64,000 nt of DNA. It comes from Gammaproteobacteria bacterium RIFCSPHIGHO2_12_FULL_35_23. GTDB taxonomy: Bacteria > Pseudomonadota > Gammaproteobacteria > UBA12402. The DNA lies in contig MGXT01000001.1 in the NCBI GenBank assembly GCA_001801465.1, positions 45,946 to 109,945 on the forward strand. Direction: 5' to 3'. Within the stretch, counting starts at the first letter, position 1, and the number at the start of each line of letters is the position of its first letter. Under the pieces are notes generated by a model. The model ran no database searches, was not told the DNA's origin, and saw only the letters and a list, made by a program, of their open reading frames with translations. The position numbers and the translations under genes were made by a program. Shown in pieces: positions 17,507 through 27,840 of this stretch.

Positions 17507-18155
17507 AATTAATTTATTAAAATCTCTACCTAAAACAAAAAGAAATGTTCAAGCAAGAGCTGAAGCAAAAGATCCTAAGGTTATTCATATTGCTAAGCAA
17601 TTCTCAGAGCTTTTTTTTGACGGACCTAGAAAATATGGTTATGGCGGTTATTATTACGACGGCAGATGGATTCCGGTTGCTAAGGACATTATTGAGCATT
17701 TTAATTTAAAACCAGGGGATAGAGTATTAGATGTAGGTTGTGCAAAAGGATTTTTAGTCAAAGATCTCATGAAAGTTTGTCCTGGTTTAGAAGCATTTGG
17801 ACTCGATATTTCTGAATATGCTCTAAAACATTGTGAGCCAGAAATCATTGGAAGATTGCATCAAGGTACTGCTGATCAACTTCCTTTTCCAGATAATAGC
17901 TTTGAGGCTGTTATTTCTATCAATACTATCCATAATTATAAACGTGAAGGAGTAATAACGGCTCTAAAAGAAATTCAACGGGTATCAAAAGGAAAAGGCT
18001 ATGTACAGGTAGATAGTTATCATACGCCTGGACAAAAACAGCTACTTGAAGAATGGGTTCTTACTGCAGAATTTCATGATTATCCACAAGAATGGATTAA
18101 GCTTTTTAAAGAGGCTGGTTATACCGGTGATTATTATTGGACTATTCTAGAGTAG
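17499..18155 (+). CDS. SAM-dependent class I methyltransferase
   Basis: A 218-residue methyltransferase. The SAM-binding motif I is VLDVGCAKGF with acidic GLDIS downstream, and LPFPDNSFEAVISINTIHN is motif II/III. I chose ATG 17499, preceded by AAGAAGAAAGCT; an in-frame ATG at 17466 would overlap the upstream gene by 41 bases with no better ribosome-binding site. It overlaps the preceding coding region by 8 bases and is the last gene of the plus-strand operon. The methyl acceptor is unknown; in this place an O- or N-methylation of a sugar is likely. Confidence 0.8.
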   Translation: MSEINLLKSLPKTKRNVQARAEAKDPKVIHIAKQFSELFFDGPRKYGYGGYYYDGRWIPVAKDIIEHFNLKPGDRVLDVGCAKGFLVKDLMKVCPGLEAFGLDISEYALKHCEPEIIGRLHQGTADQLPFPDNSFEAVISINTIHNYKREGVITALKEIQRVSKGKGYVQVDSYHTPGQKQLLEEWVLTAEFHDYPQEWIKLFKEAGYTGDYYWTILE

Positions 18156-18207
18156 TATAACCGCATCAATTAATAAATTACTTATTAAAAATAAAAGCAG
18201 TGTGGTA

Positions 18208-19359
18208 TTAAGCAGTGATATTCTCTTTGTTTAATAAACTTTCATTTTGATAATACTTATTTGTATAAAACTCTTTTACAGCTTCTATTGTATAATTAAT
18301 CTCTTCTTCAGTTAAATACGGGTGTGCTGGTAAAGTAATAACTTCTTCGCCATGTTTCTCTGCCACAGGAAAATCACCTTTCTTGTAACCTAAATATTTT
18401 GCTGCTGGCTGCATATGCATAGCAATAGGATAATGTATTTTAACTTCAATACCTCGTTCTAATAAATAATTAAGTAATTGATCACGGTATTTAACTCGTA
18501 ATACATAAATATGAAACACGTGGTAAACATCTCTTCTACGAATAGGCACATCAATAAATTCTAATAATTCTGCAAAGGCTTTATCATAACGGTAGGCAAT
18601 ATTACGTCTCTTTTCAGTAATTTCAATTAGCTGATCTATCAATCTATTAGCAATAACCGCTTGTATTGTATCCATTCGACAATTAATCCCAAATTCTGCG
18701 CAAACATCACGATCAATTAATCCATGGTTGCGATAGCGTCTTAATTTTTCAGCATATTCGTCAAAACGCGTTAGAATAACACCTGCATCAGACCAAACAT
18801 TTAAATTCTTTAAAGGATGTAAGCTAAAGGCAGCCAAATGCCCCCAATTTCCTACATGCTTACCTTCTACCTTTCCTAATATGGTTTGACAAGCGTCTTC
18901 TATTACATAGAGATTATGTTTTTCAGCAATTTTCATTATCTTAGGCATGTCAGCAATATTGCCCGTGTAATGTACGGGCATAAGCGCTTTAGTTTTATCC
19001 GTAATAGCAGCTTCAATTTTATCAGGATCGATGACATAGCCATTCTCACTATCAACAAAGACTGGTGTTGCACCAGCTTGCACAATAGCCCCAACAGTAG
19101 CAATAAACGTATTAGCGCAAGTGATTACTTCATCGCCTTGGCCAATTCCTAAAATTTTTAATGACATCGCTAGAGCATCGGTGCCTGTTCCAACACCGAT
19201 TGCATGCGGAATCCCATGGAGCTTTGCAAATCTTTCTTCAAATTTTTTTAATTCTTTACCAAGCGTAAAATCTGCGGTTTTAACAAATTTACGCAAATCA
19301 TCTAAATATAAATCGATATTTTCAAACTGTCGTTCTAAATATGAATAAGGGACTCGCAT
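18208..19359 (-). CDS. DegT/DnrJ/EryC1 aminotransferase, copy 1
   Basis: A 383-residue PLP-dependent sugar aminotransferase. The N-terminal VPYSYLERQ block, [11 protein letters not shown] (phosphate cup), [10 protein letters not shown] (pyridine-binding Asp) and [12 protein letters not shown] (PLP lysine K184) are all present. The SLHPxKxL form groups it with VioA/QdtB/FdtB-like enzymes that aminate 3- or 4-keto nucleotide sugars. It lies directly behind a paralogue with a 25-base overlap. The Gfo/Idh and SDR enzymes of the facing operon may supply its keto-sugar. The convergent intergenic gap to the methyltransferase is only 52 bases. Confidence 0.86.
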   Translation of the reverse strand: MRVPYSYLERQFENIDLYLDDLRKFVKTADFTLGKELKKFEERFAKLHGIPHAIGVGTGTDALAMSLKILGIGQGDEVITCANTFIATVGAIVQAGATPVFVDSENGYVIDPDKIEAAITDKTKALMPVHYTGNIADMPKIMKIAEKHNLYVIEDACQTILGKVEGKHVGNWGHLAAFSLHPLKNLNVWSDAGVILTRFDEYAEKLRRYRNHGLIDRDVCAEFGINCRMDTIQAVIANRLIDQLIEITEKRRNIAYRYDKAFAELLEFIDVPIRRRDVYHVFHIYVLRVKYRDQLLNYLLERGIEVKIHYPIAMHMQPAAKYLGYKKGDFPVAEKHGEEVITLPAHPYLTEEEINYTIEAVKEFYTNKYYQNESLLNKENITA

Positions 19360-20483
19360 TGTGTATTAACTCTTTGTGAATCATAAAAGGACTTAATTTG
19401 TTCTATAATATAATCTAAATGCTGCTCTTCTAGTTCTGAATAAATTGGTAATGACAAAACTTGTTTTGCAATACGATTTATATTATTTAAATCATGTTCT
19501 GTATACTCTAAACTCTTTACAGCAATAGGATGTTTGTGAATAGAAACCTCGTAGTGAATTCTAGTTTCTATTCCTTTACTTTTTAGATGTTCTCTTAATG
19601 CTTCCCTATTTTGTGCTTTGATTATATAAGTGTGAAAAACCGAGCTATAGTTCTCATCAGCTACCGCTGGTAAAACTATTTCTGTAATATCTTTAAGATG
19701 TTTGGAATAGTAGCTAGCTATTTCTACACGTCGTTTTGTCCAATCTTCAAAATATTTAAATTTAATATTTAAAATTGCCGCCTGTAAAGAATCCAGCCTA
19801 GAAGTATTATTCCAATACTCACAATACCCTTGCTTTGATAACCCATATTGACGTAATGCTCTTATTTTATCAGCTAACTCCACATTATCCGTAATAATTA
19901 TCCCCGCATCTCCACAAGCATTAAGCGTTTTGAAAGGATGTAAGCTGAAACAGCCCAACTCTCCAAAAGTACCAACAAGCTGTTGCTTATATTTTGCTGC
20001 AATCGCTTGCGCACAATCTTCGATAATAGTTAAATTGTATTGCTGAGCAAGCGAGCAAATTTTATCCATGTCACAAGGCCTACCTGTCCAATGGACAGGA
20101 AGAATGGCCTTAGTCTTCTTGGTTATTTTTTCTTCAATTTTTTCGACATCAATATTATCATCATTACCGATATCAATTAAAATTGGCTTGGCGCCGACCA
20201 CCACAATACTACTTACTGTGGTAATAAAAGTATTAGCTGTGGTAATAACTTCATCACCTTTACCTATATCTAGCGCTTTTAAAGCTAAGATTAACGCATC
20301 AGTTCCAGAAGCAACTCCAATTGCATATTTTTTTTGATGAAAGGTGGCAAATTTTTCTTCAAACTCTTCTACTACTTTTCCTAAGATAAAATTACCTGAT
20401 CTAAGAATATTTTCTATAGAATTCATTAGTTCGGGTAAAATAGCTTCGTGCTGCTTATTTAGTGCAGAAAAAGGGACTTGCAT
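19335..20483 (-). CDS. DegT/DnrJ/EryC1 aminotransferase, copy 2
   Basis: A 382-residue paralogue of the next gene downstream. The order of motifs is the same: [30 protein letters not shown] and [16 protein letters not shown] with PLP lysine K185. Identity between the two copies is visible through most of the length but clearly not high, so the duplication is old and the substrates probably differ. It is transcribed first, upstream of copy 1. Two distinct amino groups, or amino sugars, in the final glycan would explain keeping both. Confidence 0.86.
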   Translation of the reverse strand: MQVPFSALNKQHEAILPELMNSIENILRSGNFILGKVVEEFEEKFATFHQKKYAIGVASGTDALILALKALDIGKGDEVITTANTFITTVSSIVVVGAKPILIDIGNDDNIDVEKIEEKITKKTKAILPVHWTGRPCDMDKICSLAQQYNLTIIEDCAQAIAAKYKQQLVGTFGELGCFSLHPFKTLNACGDAGIIITDNVELADKIRALRQYGLSKQGYCEYWNNTSRLDSLQAAILNIKFKYFEDWTKRRVEIASYYSKHLKDITEIVLPAVADENYSSVFHTYIIKAQNREALREHLKSKGIETRIHYEVSIHKHPIAVKSLEYTEHDLNNINRIAKQVLSLPIYSELEEQHLDYIIEQIKSFYDSQRVNTQCESLIHI

Positions 20484-20671
20484 TATTTCCTCATAAAATT
20501 TATAGCATTAAATATTATGGAAACCAGCATACTACTTTATATATTAAATTAAAGCTAGTTTTGAAAATAAATTTAGTATTTATGAGATACTTTATTATAG
20601 TTTAAAGACTGATAAGTATTTGATCTTACCGTAATCGATCACTACATTAAAAGTGTTAATAATTATAGGTG

Positions 20672-21286
20672 CTATTGTTTAAATCTTGTCCTGTTTTTAA
20701 ACTCATTATAAGCCATACTACCAATCATACCAAAACAAATACCAAAGAGTATAAATTTAAAGAACCGCCACCATTTTGCAAACTGATAATGAGCAAGCCG
20801 CATGGTTGGTTTGCTTATGATAGACATAGTAAGAGAAAGGGAATTTTTTTCTTTTAAATAAGAAGGTGCATAAGTTTTTACAATATTTTGTAACTGGACA
20901 TTTACATTATTTATTCCATTATTTAGCAAATAAAGAAATACATAATAGTGAGTTTGATAATCTTCTGCAAAAGCATAATAAATATAAGGGTTGGATGGAT
21001 GAGCAACAACATTCCAGTTATTTAATAAGGCATTAGGAGTATTGGGAAACATTTTGTATCTAACATAATGAGAATAAATTATGTTAGATAATGCTGGATC
21101 TTTAATGATTGGTAAGCTAATGACAGCTGAAAACTGATAATACGAATTCTTGGGATTTAAATAAAATTGAATTCCCATCCCTAAGAAAATACAAAAAATA
21201 AGAATAAAAATTTTTTTGCATTGACTCGTTACTTTAAACAATTCTTTTAAATAAATTTTATTATGTCTTTTAGAACTCATGTTCAA
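20672..21286 (-). CDS. Small Wzz-like polysaccharide co-polymerase, copy 1
   Basis: A 204-residue protein with a cytoplasmic start (YLKELFKVTSQCKK), a first membrane segment at about 29-46, a periplasmic region of about 120 residues and a second membrane segment at about 172-190 (ILFGICFGMIGSMAY). That is the layout of Wzz/PCP chain-length regulators, but these usually have 320 or more residues, so the periplasmic part is short. It shares blocks with the proteins at 30869 and 33072: an LPxxxDPALSN-type segment, NVNVQLQNIV and the GICFGxIG membrane helix. It is an orphan upstream of the DegT pair. Wzz identity is inferred from topology and context. Confidence 0.65.
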   Translation of the reverse strand: MNMSSKRHNKIYLKELFKVTSQCKKIFILIFCIFLGMGIQFYLNPKNSYYQFSAVISLPIIKDPALSNIIYSHYVRYKMFPNTPNALLNNWNVVAHPSNPYIYYAFAEDYQTHYYVFLYLLNNGINNVNVQLQNIVKTYAPSYLKEKNSLSLTMSIISKPTMRLAHYQFAKWWRFFKFILFGICFGMIGSMAYNEFKNRTRFKQ

Positions 21287-21687
21287 TATATTCCAAAAAG
21301 GCAGAAAATAATGGTTTCAATATAGCTCAAAATATATACGCCTGCTTGCTTTTTGATTACCTACACCCTGAGTTTGCTAGAGTAACTTAAATTAATTTTT
21401 AGCTATTTTGATAAAATACTATATTTCGGCGCCTTGTATTAAAAATTTTGCTTGTAGCCCAACCTCACTGTCATTAAAAGGCTTTCTTATTAAGAACTCA
21501 TCCTATAAAAACCTTAATTAAGTAGTTATCTAATAAGAATATCAATTTAAAGACCACTATAAAATAGAGAATAAAATAATTATAATTGTATAAACAGCTT
21601 TTTAAAATTAAAATCAATTTTTAACAAGAGCTTTACTTTTATCCTATTCCTCAATACATTGGCGATTTTATATTTAGTTCTTAAGAA
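21287..21687. other. Divergent intergenic region between the Wzz-like gene and cysQ
   Basis: About 400 A+T-rich bases. No protein or RNA gene is supported. It must carry the promoters of both flanking units; the cysQ-side candidate is listed separately. No repeat or operator stood out. Confidence 0.5.
21586..21614 (+). promoter_or_regulatory. Candidate promoter of the cysQDNC operon
   Basis: TTGTAT (21586-21591), a 17-base spacer and TAAAAT (21609-21614), about 75 bases before the cysQ start. In such A+T-rich DNA a chance match is possible. Confidence 0.35.
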
Positions 21688-22488
21688 ATGAGTTATCAAA
21701 ACAAAATTAATATAGCTATACAAGCTGTGCAGCAAGCAAGCACCGCCGTTATGGACATTTATAAAACAAAAACTCCCCGGTATATATTAAAATCTAAAAG
21801 TTTATCTCCTTTTTCTGAGGCTGATATCACCGCTAATCAAATTATCTGCCAGACATTAAAAAAACACTTCAATTATCCTATATTTTCTGAAGAAAATAAG
21901 CTTAATAAGTCCCGCTTTTTAACCAAATATATTTGGCTTGTAGATCCATTAGACGGAACTAAAGAGTTTTTATCAAAAAGAGAAGAATTTACTATCAATG
22001 TTGCTTTAATAAAAGACAATCGCCCAATAATTGGCGTTATCGCTTACCCAGCAAAAAACGTTATTTATCATGCAACACTTGGCAAAGGTGCTTATTTTTC
22101 ACAAAATTTTTGCGATACCAAACTTCACATTTCAAAAAAACAAGACTTAAATAACTTAAAAGTTGCTGTAAGCCGCTCACACGCTATTCCTACTCTTATA
22201 CAGAGACTCAAAACTCTAAACAATTGTGAATTAATTGCTTGTGGTAGTGCATTAAAATATTGTGCGGTTGCAGAAGGGAGCATTGATGCAACGGTACGTA
22301 AAACGCCTTTATATGAATGGGACATTGCTGCAGCTGACTGTATTTTACACGAGGCTGGCGGTATAATAACAGACTTTTCAGGCAAATTATTAAACTATAA
22401 TAACAAGTCTAGATTAATAAAGGATGGGATTATTGCAACTAATCTTACATTACATCCTCTATTGCTTACTTTAATGAATAAAGGGTAA
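21688..22488 (+). CDS. cysQ: 3'(2'),5'-bisphosphate nucleotidase CysQ
   Basis: A 266-residue member of the inositol-monophosphatase superfamily. The metal-binding motifs are PIFSEENK (first Glu), [12 protein letters not shown] (DPxDGT) and [12 protein letters not shown] (third Asp). CysQ hydrolyses PAP (adenosine 3',5'-bisphosphate), the by-product left after sulfotransferases use PAPS. It leads a four-gene run with cysD, cysN and cysC, two bases before the cysD start. This recycling step fits the sulfotransferase encoded head-on at 25763. Confidence 0.92.
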   Translation: MSYQNKINIAIQAVQQASTAVMDIYKTKTPRYILKSKSLSPFSEADITANQIICQTLKKHFNYPIFSEENKLNKSRFLTKYIWLVDPLDGTKEFLSKREEFTINVALIKDNRPIIGVIAYPAKNVIYHATLGKGAYFSQNFCDTKLHISKKQDLNNLKVAVSRSHAIPTLIQRLKTLNNCELIACGSALKYCAVAEGSIDATVRKTPLYEWDIAAADCILHEAGGIITDFSGKLLNYNNKSRLIKDGIIATNLTLHPLLLTLMNKG

Positions 22489-22490
22489 TC

Positions 22491-23369
22491 ATGGATCAAT
22501 TAGAGCATTTAGAAAACAAAAGTATTTATCTATTACGTGAAGCTTATAGTCAAATTAAAAACTTATGCATGCTCTGGTCAATTGGAAAAGATAGCACTGT
22601 ACTATTATGGTTAGCTAGAAAAGCTTTTTTTGGTCATGTTCCCTTTCCTTTAGTTCATATTGATACATCATTTAAAATTTCAGAAATGATTACTTATCGA
22701 GACAAATTTGCTTTAGAGTGGAATTTAACAATGATTATTGGTCAAAATAAAGAAGCCATTCACTCAAAGCAAACTTTTCCTGATGGCATTATCGATCGCA
22801 CACAATGTTGTCAATCTCTAAAAACAACTGCACTTAAAGATACCTTAAACGGTAAAAAACCTAGATATAAATTAAATCATAATACAGGTAATTATGAGCT
22901 TGATTCTAATAATGAACCTTATACAGGTGTTATTGTAGGGATTCGCTCAGATGAAGAAGGTAGTCGTTCAAAAGAGCGCTATTTTTCACCTCGTGATGAA
23001 CATAACAATTGGAATATAGCGACCCAACCTCCTGAATTTTGGAATCAATATAAAACAGATTTTTTACCAGGTTCACATATTCGAATACATCCCTTATTAG
23101 ATTGGACTGAGTTGAATATATGGGAATATATTCAACGAGAAAATATACCAACTGTTTCATTGTATTATGATCAAGGTACCGGACAACGTTATCGTTCTTT
23201 GGGTTGTGCACCTTGTACTAATCCCGTATGCTCCTCAGCCAAAAACCCCCAAGAAATTATTGTTGAATTACAAAGCGGGCGGTTTGCTAATATTGCTGAA
23301 CGCTCTGGTCGAGCACAAGATAATGAAATTGGAGGACTCGAAGAGTTAAGAAAAGAAGGGTATATGTAA
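22491..23369 (+). CDS. cysD: Sulfate adenylyltransferase subunit 2 CysD
   Basis: A 292-residue adenylyl-transferring subunit of ATP sulfurylase, which forms adenosine 5'-phosphosulfate from ATP and sulfate. The PP-loop is [20 protein letters not shown] near residues 27-46. [34 protein letters not shown] and the C-terminal [11 protein letters not shown] block are diagnostic. Length is usual for the family (about 300). An AAAGGG ribosome-binding site precedes the start, and the stop overlaps the cysN ATG by one base. It works as a complex with CysN, whose GTPase drives the reaction. Confidence 0.95.
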   Translation: MDQLEHLENKSIYLLREAYSQIKNLCMLWSIGKDSTVLLWLARKAFFGHVPFPLVHIDTSFKISEMITYRDKFALEWNLTMIIGQNKEAIHSKQTFPDGIIDRTQCCQSLKTTALKDTLNGKKPRYKLNHNTGNYELDSNNEPYTGVIVGIRSDEEGSRSKERYFSPRDEHNNWNIATQPPEFWNQYKTDFLPGSHIRIHPLLDWTELNIWEYIQRENIPTVSLYYDQGTGQRYRSLGCAPCTNPVCSSAKNPQEIIVELQSGRFANIAERSGRAQDNEIGGLEELRKEGYM

Positions 23370-25177
23370 TGCTAAATGAATGCATGAATATTATTTTTGT
23401 AGGTCATGTAGATCATGGAAAAAGTACAGTTATAGGTCGGCTTTTAGCAGAAACTAATGCATTACCTAAAGGTAAATTAGAAAAAATTAAGTCTTTTTGC
23501 GAACGAAACGCCAAACCATTTGAATATGCCTTTTTACTTGATGCGCTAAGTGATGAACAAGCACAGGGTATTACTATCGATATTGCGCGTTGTTTTTTTA
23601 AAACTAGTAAAAGAAAATATCTGATTCTTGATGCGCCAGGTCATATTGAGTTTTTAAAGAATTTTGTTACGGGTGCTACTAATGCTGAGGCTGCATTTTT
23701 AATTATTGATGCTAATGAAGGAATTCAAGAAAACACTACACGTCATGCTTATATGCTTTCTCTTCTTGGTATAAAACAAATAGTAATTTTAATTAATAAA
23801 ATGGACCTAATGAATTATGCGCAACCTGTTTTTGATGAAATAAAATCACAAGTTGATAGTTATTTAAAAAAAATTAATGTCGAGCCTGTTGGTTATATTC
23901 CTGTCAGTGGTAGACAAGGGGATAATATCGCCAGCTTATCTAATAAAACACCTTGGTATTTAGGCCCGACCACTTTAGAAACTCTAGATAAATTTAATAT
24001 GCAATTAATAGATGAAAAGCAACCTTTTCGCATGCATGTTCAAGACGTTTATAAGTTTACTAACAGTGGAGATAATCGGCGTATTATTGTAGGCCAAATA
24101 AATTCTGGCACTATTAGAGTTGGTGATAAAGTTATTTTTCATCCTACTGGTAAACTGAGTACAATAAAAACTATTGAAGTTTTTAATGCCCCGCCTTGCT
24201 TTTCTGCTCGTATGAATCAATCAATTGGGCTTACTTTGCACGAACAAATTTATATTAAACGTGGGGATGTGATTTCAATTTTAAATCAATCAGAACCAAT
24301 GATTGCATCCATCTTAAAAGTTTCGCTATTTTGGTTAGGAAAAAATCCCCTTAAACTAGGTAAAATTTACTGGTTTAAATTGGGCACAAGCAAAACAAAA
24401 GTTGTTGTTGATCGTATTAATCATGTTCTTAATACCTCCTCACTTGAAGTAATAAAAGATACAACTGAAATTAAAGCTAATCAGGTTGGAGAATGTATTT
24501 TAAAGTTATTTACTCCTATTGCCTATGATAATGTCTCTGTGAATATAGCCATGGGCAGATTTGTACTTGTTGATCGCTATGATATTACCGGGGGGGGCAT
24601 TATAGTAGATCATATTATAGACGATAAAGCCTTGCTGCAAAAAAAACTTTCTAGTCGTAATTTTAAATGGCTTACTAGCGATATTTCTTTAGAAGAACGT
24701 GAGCAGTTATTTAATCAAAAATCAAAGCTGATTTTAATTACAGGTGATTGTGAAGCGGAATTACGAAAAAAAATTGCTTTAAAATTAGAAAGACATTTGT
24801 TTTCATTAGGAAAATTTGTCTATTTTATTGGTATTGGAAATGTTAAACACGCTTTAGAAACCAGTGATTCATCTAATTTAAACCTAGCAGATGAAAATTT
24901 ACGTCGTTTTAGAGAAGTTCTGAATATTTTACTTGATACTGGCTTGATAATTATTGCTACGGCAGCAAAAATATCTTCTGAAGATTTAAATCTCATTAAA
25001 ATGACAACGAGTCATGATAATATTTTTACTGTTTGGTTAAGTAGTAATACAAACAAAACTGAATTAAGTGAAGATGATATATTGTATTTTAACATTTCTG
25101 ATTCCCTGGATGAATTACTATTAAAAATAAACAACTTGTTGCAAACTAAACAAAATGAAACACTCTACTCTAGATAA
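23369..25177 (+). CDS. cysN: Sulfate adenylyltransferase subunit 1 CysN with a degenerate CysC-like tail
   Basis: A 602-residue protein. The GTPase domain carries GHVDHGKS (12-19), DAPGH (88-92) and NKMD (143-146), followed by the EF-Tu-like barrel domains to about 425. Residues about 450-592 align by eye with APS kinase, as in CysNC fusions, but the P-loop is lost: GDCEAELRK (459-467) stands where the stand-alone CysC has GLSGAGKTT. The kinase step is therefore presumably done by the separate cysC just downstream, which overlaps by 23 bases. A run of eight G (24590-24597) lies within the coding region. The GTPase function is secure; the fate of the tail is inferred. Confidence 0.93.
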   Translation: MLNECMNIIFVGHVDHGKSTVIGRLLAETNALPKGKLEKIKSFCERNAKPFEYAFLLDALSDEQAQGITIDIARCFFKTSKRKYLILDAPGHIEFLKNFVTGATNAEAAFLIIDANEGIQENTTRHAYMLSLLGIKQIVILINKMDLMNYAQPVFDEIKSQVDSYLKKINVEPVGYIPVSGRQGDNIASLSNKTPWYLGPTTLETLDKFNMQLIDEKQPFRMHVQDVYKFTNSGDNRRIIVGQINSGTIRVGDKVIFHPTGKLSTIKTIEVFNAPPCFSARMNQSIGLTLHEQIYIKRGDVISILNQSEPMIASILKVSLFWLGKNPLKLGKIYWFKLGTSKTKVVVDRINHVLNTSSLEVIKDTTEIKANQVGECILKLFTPIAYDNVSVNIAMGRFVLVDRYDITGGGIIVDHIIDDKALLQKKLSSRNFKWLTSDISLEEREQLFNQKSKLILITGDCEAELRKKIALKLERHLFSLGKFVYFIGIGNVKHALETSDSSNLNLADENLRRFREVLNILLDTGLIIIATAAKISSEDLNLIKMTTSHDNIFTVWLSSNTNKTELSEDDILYFNISDSLDELLLKINNLLQTKQNETLYSR

Positions 25178-25745
25178 CACTCAGTTAAACAATACAGAGC
25201 ATTGTGCACGCTATCAGCAAAAAGGATCTATCCTTTGGTTTACTGGCTTGTCGGGTGCTGGAAAAACTACTTTAGCAACCTTATTAGAAAAAGAATTACT
25301 CGATGCCGGAAAAATTGTATGTTTATTAGATGGGGATCTCTTGCGAGAAGGATTAAATTCTGATTTGTCTTTTGATGAAGCCTCTCGACAAGAAAATATC
25401 CGCCGTATTGCAGAATTAGCTCTATATTTATCAAAGCAGGCTTTTATTGTGCTAGTTAGTGCTATTTCGCCACACCGTTCATTACGACAATTTGCTCGTA
25501 AAAAAGCTGTATCTAATGGAATAGTATTTTATGAAATTTATGTCAAAGCTTCTCTTAAAATTTGTGAACAACGCGATCCGAAAGGACTATATAAAAAGGT
25601 AAAAACAAAAAAAATAAAAGATTTTACGGGTATTGATACCGTTTATGAACCACCTTTGTCTCCCGAATTAATATTAGACACCGAACAAATGAAATTAGCA
25701 GCCTGTCTGAACTCACTAAAAGCTTTATTTTTTAAAAATAATTAA
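25155..25745 (+). CDS. cysC: Adenylylsulfate kinase CysC
   Basis: A 196-residue APS kinase that phosphorylates APS at the 3' position to give [23 protein letters not shown] contains an intact Walker [29 protein letters not shown] is the APS-binding signature (split here only for naming), followed by [15 protein letters not shown]. Length matches the family. It overlaps cysN by 23 bases and ends 17 bases from the end of the convergent sulfotransferase gene. No cysH, cysI or cysJ is in the window, so PAPS seems destined for transfer rather than reduction. Confidence 0.95.
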   Translation: MKHSTLDNTQLNNTEHCARYQQKGSILWFTGLSGAGKTTLATLLEKELLDAGKIVCLLDGDLLREGLNSDLSFDEASRQENIRRIAELALYLSKQAFIVLVSAISPHRSLRQFARKKAVSNGIVFYEIYVKASLKICEQRDPKGLYKKVKTKKIKDFTGIDTVYEPPLSPELILDTEQMKLAACLNSLKALFFKNN

Positions 25746-25762
25746 TTTTAACCTGTCTCTTG

Positions 25763-26761
25763 TTATTCAACTTTTAGTTGTGGGTAAACCTGCAATAATA
25801 ACTCAGCCTTTGGATAATAATTTAAGAACGAATCGATTGTTTTATTGTACAGCACTTTAATTTCTTCAGAAAAAAATGTTTTCCATGCGCCTACTTTGCC
25901 AGGATAGCCATACGGGTATTCATTTAAACTAACATGATCTAGATCATGACTTTGATCCAAATCTAACTGCAACATTAACTTTTCATCAAATGGTATGTTA
26001 AGAAACTCAGCAATTTTTTTATAAAAACTTTCTCGTTGCAACATATAATTTTCATAAGTTATAGCCATTGAGCGCTCTTTAGAGCGAACCCTCAACCACT
26101 CAACCATGAAAGTCAAATTAGCGTACAAAAATCCCTCTATAATTAAATACTTTAATCCTTCCTCTAAAGACGTACCAGCTTTAAATTTATTTAAATCAAT
26201 CAGAAAAAGAGCTGTCGGCCATAAAGCATCGCTTTTTAATATATGCACACAATCATTTGTTCGATCAGGATATTTAAGCTCTTTTTGAAGATGAGCAAAA
26301 GCCGCACACAATACATCTGCTGGATGCCTTAACAATACAAAATATCTTGAACCAAGTAAATGCATAATCATGAGGTTTTCAGAGGAAGGCTGAAAATGAT
26401 ATTTTAATACGCCTCCATTTAGAAAATCCATCATTAATTCTGGATTAAGATTAGAAGTTTGATTTTCAAGCATATAGCTAGCATAGCTTCTTTTTAACCC
26501 GGAAATTCTCGCAATTCTAGCGCCAATGTTGGATGAAGCTGATTTGGGAATTGCCGCTAAAAAAATAAGCTTCTCTGCATAGAAATTTTCTTTTAATTTC
26601 TGACAAGCTTTTCTACTTTTTAAAACAAAGTAGAGCCCTTCTAAAAAAGTGATTGGAATATGATTCATTTGCGCAGGGACACTTAATTTAGCTCTCAGCT
26701 TTTTCTTATTTGCTTTATTAAATTTTGTTATTAAATTTTTTAGTAAACTAATCATCTCCAT
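25763..26761 (-). CDS. PAPS-dependent sulfotransferase
   Basis: A 332-residue sulfotransferase of the P-loop-like Sulfotransfer family. FLAAIPKSASSNIG (about 68-81) is the 5'-phosphosulfate-binding loop, FVLLRHPADVLCAAF is the 3'-phosphate-binding motif, and PGKVGAWKTFFS near the C-terminus matches the conserved KxGxWK...F block. There is no signal peptide; it is probably cytosolic or membrane-associated and acts on nucleotide- or lipid-linked sugar. It is the last gene of a minus-strand operon with a TPP-enzyme pair and an SDR, and faces the cysQDNC operon that makes its donor. The acceptor is unknown. Confidence 0.86.
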   Translation of the reverse strand: MEMISLLKNLITKFNKANKKKLRAKLSVPAQMNHIPITFLEGLYFVLKSRKACQKLKENFYAEKLIFLAAIPKSASSNIGARIARISGLKRSYASYMLENQTSNLNPELMMDFLNGGVLKYHFQPSSENLMIMHLLGSRYFVLLRHPADVLCAAFAHLQKELKYPDRTNDCVHILKSDALWPTALFLIDLNKFKAGTSLEEGLKYLIIEGFLYANLTFMVEWLRVRSKERSMAITYENYMLQRESFYKKIAEFLNIPFDEKLMLQLDLDQSHDLDHVSLNEYPYGYPGKVGAWKTFFSEEIKVLYNKTIDSFLNYYPKAELLLQVYPQLKVE

Positions 26762-26784
26762 CCTTCAAAAACATAAATAATAAT

Positions 26785-27840
26785 TTAAAAAGGGCCTTCA
26801 AACCAATCACCAGGTGTATCTCTAGGAAAATTATCTCTTTTATTTTTTAATGGCTGAGTATCAATATCCACTTTTAACATTTTACAAATTTCACTCGCTA
26901 TATTTTCACTATAGGTATATAAAGAATTGGCTAGAATATAGGAAGTAGGCACAGAAACATCCGGCATAGCTAAACGTCTTGGTGCAATATTTAAATTATT
27001 AAAACAATCCATACTAACTTTAGAAATGATTTCACTCGCTATAGAACAAAATTCAAATCCCGTATCAAGTACTAAAAGCTTACCTGTTCTATTAATTGAT
27101 TTATAGATGGTTTCCCAATCGATAGGTTTAACCGTTCTTAAATCAATAAGATCACAGTTCACGCCTCTTTCTTGTAAAAATTTAATAGCATGCAAAGCTT
27201 CTATTGTCATATATGACATACTTACTACAGTAATATCAGATCCATTAACTACTGTTCTTGCTTTTCCAAGTGGAACAAAATCATAAGGATTGGTATCACA
27301 AACAATATTATGCAGCCAGCGATGCTCAATAAATATCACTGGATTATTATCAAATATGCTAGATAATAACAGTCCATAAACATCTTCAGGAAAAGAAGGC
27401 ATAACTACCTTTAAACCCGGAATATGGGCAAAATTTGCTTGCAAACTTTGGCAATGTGTTGGCCCCTGCCCCCATCCTCTACCAACAAGTAATCTTATGG
27501 TAATCGGTACAGACATTGCTCCTGCAAACATCGTATTCCATTTTGCCGCGTTGTTTATAATTTGATCCATTGCAAGCAAGATAAAATCCAATCGCGCGTG
27601 TGAGAAAACTGGCCGAAACCCATTAATTGCTAGGCCTATTCCTACTCCTGTCATAGCATTTTCTGACGTAGGCATATCAAAAACTCTTTCTTCACCAAAT
27701 TCTTCAACCAACCCTTCTGAGGCGCCAAAAATTCTGGTAGGATCATTCATGCCCAATCCATAACATAAAACGCTTTTATCCAACTGCATAGCCTTTTTTA
27801 ATGCAGCATTAACTAGATTAATAAATTTAATATTACTCAA
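26785..27840 (-). CDS. Thiamine-diphosphate enzyme E1 beta subunit-like protein
   Basis: A 351-residue protein of the transketolase/pyruvate-dehydrogenase E1 beta type. The pyrimidine-binding domain opens with LVNAALKKAMQLDKSVLCYGLG and holds DMPTSENAMTGVGIGLA. The C-terminal transketolase domain has the usual ALHAIKFLQERGVNCDLIDLR block (about 217 onward). It overlaps the alpha-subunit gene by 8 bases, so the two form one heterotetrameric enzyme. No E2 lipoyl acyltransferase or E3 gene is nearby, which argues against a standard 2-oxoacid dehydrogenase. A role in building a carbon branch on a sugar is an inference. Confidence 0.85.
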   Translation of the reverse strand: MSNIKFINLVNAALKKAMQLDKSVLCYGLGMNDPTRIFGASEGLVEEFGEERVFDMPTSENAMTGVGIGLAINGFRPVFSHARLDFILLAMDQIINNAAKWNTMFAGAMSVPITIRLLVGRGWGQGPTHCQSLQANFAHIPGLKVVMPSFPEDVYGLLLSSIFDNNPVIFIEHRWLHNIVCDTNPYDFVPLGKARTVVNGSDITVVSMSYMTIEALHAIKFLQERGVNCDLIDLRTVKPIDWETIYKSINRTGKLLVLDTGFEFCSIASEIISKVSMDCFNNLNIAPRRLAMPDVSVPTSYILANSLYTYSENIASEICKMLKVDIDTQPLKNKRDNFPRDTPGDWFEGPF

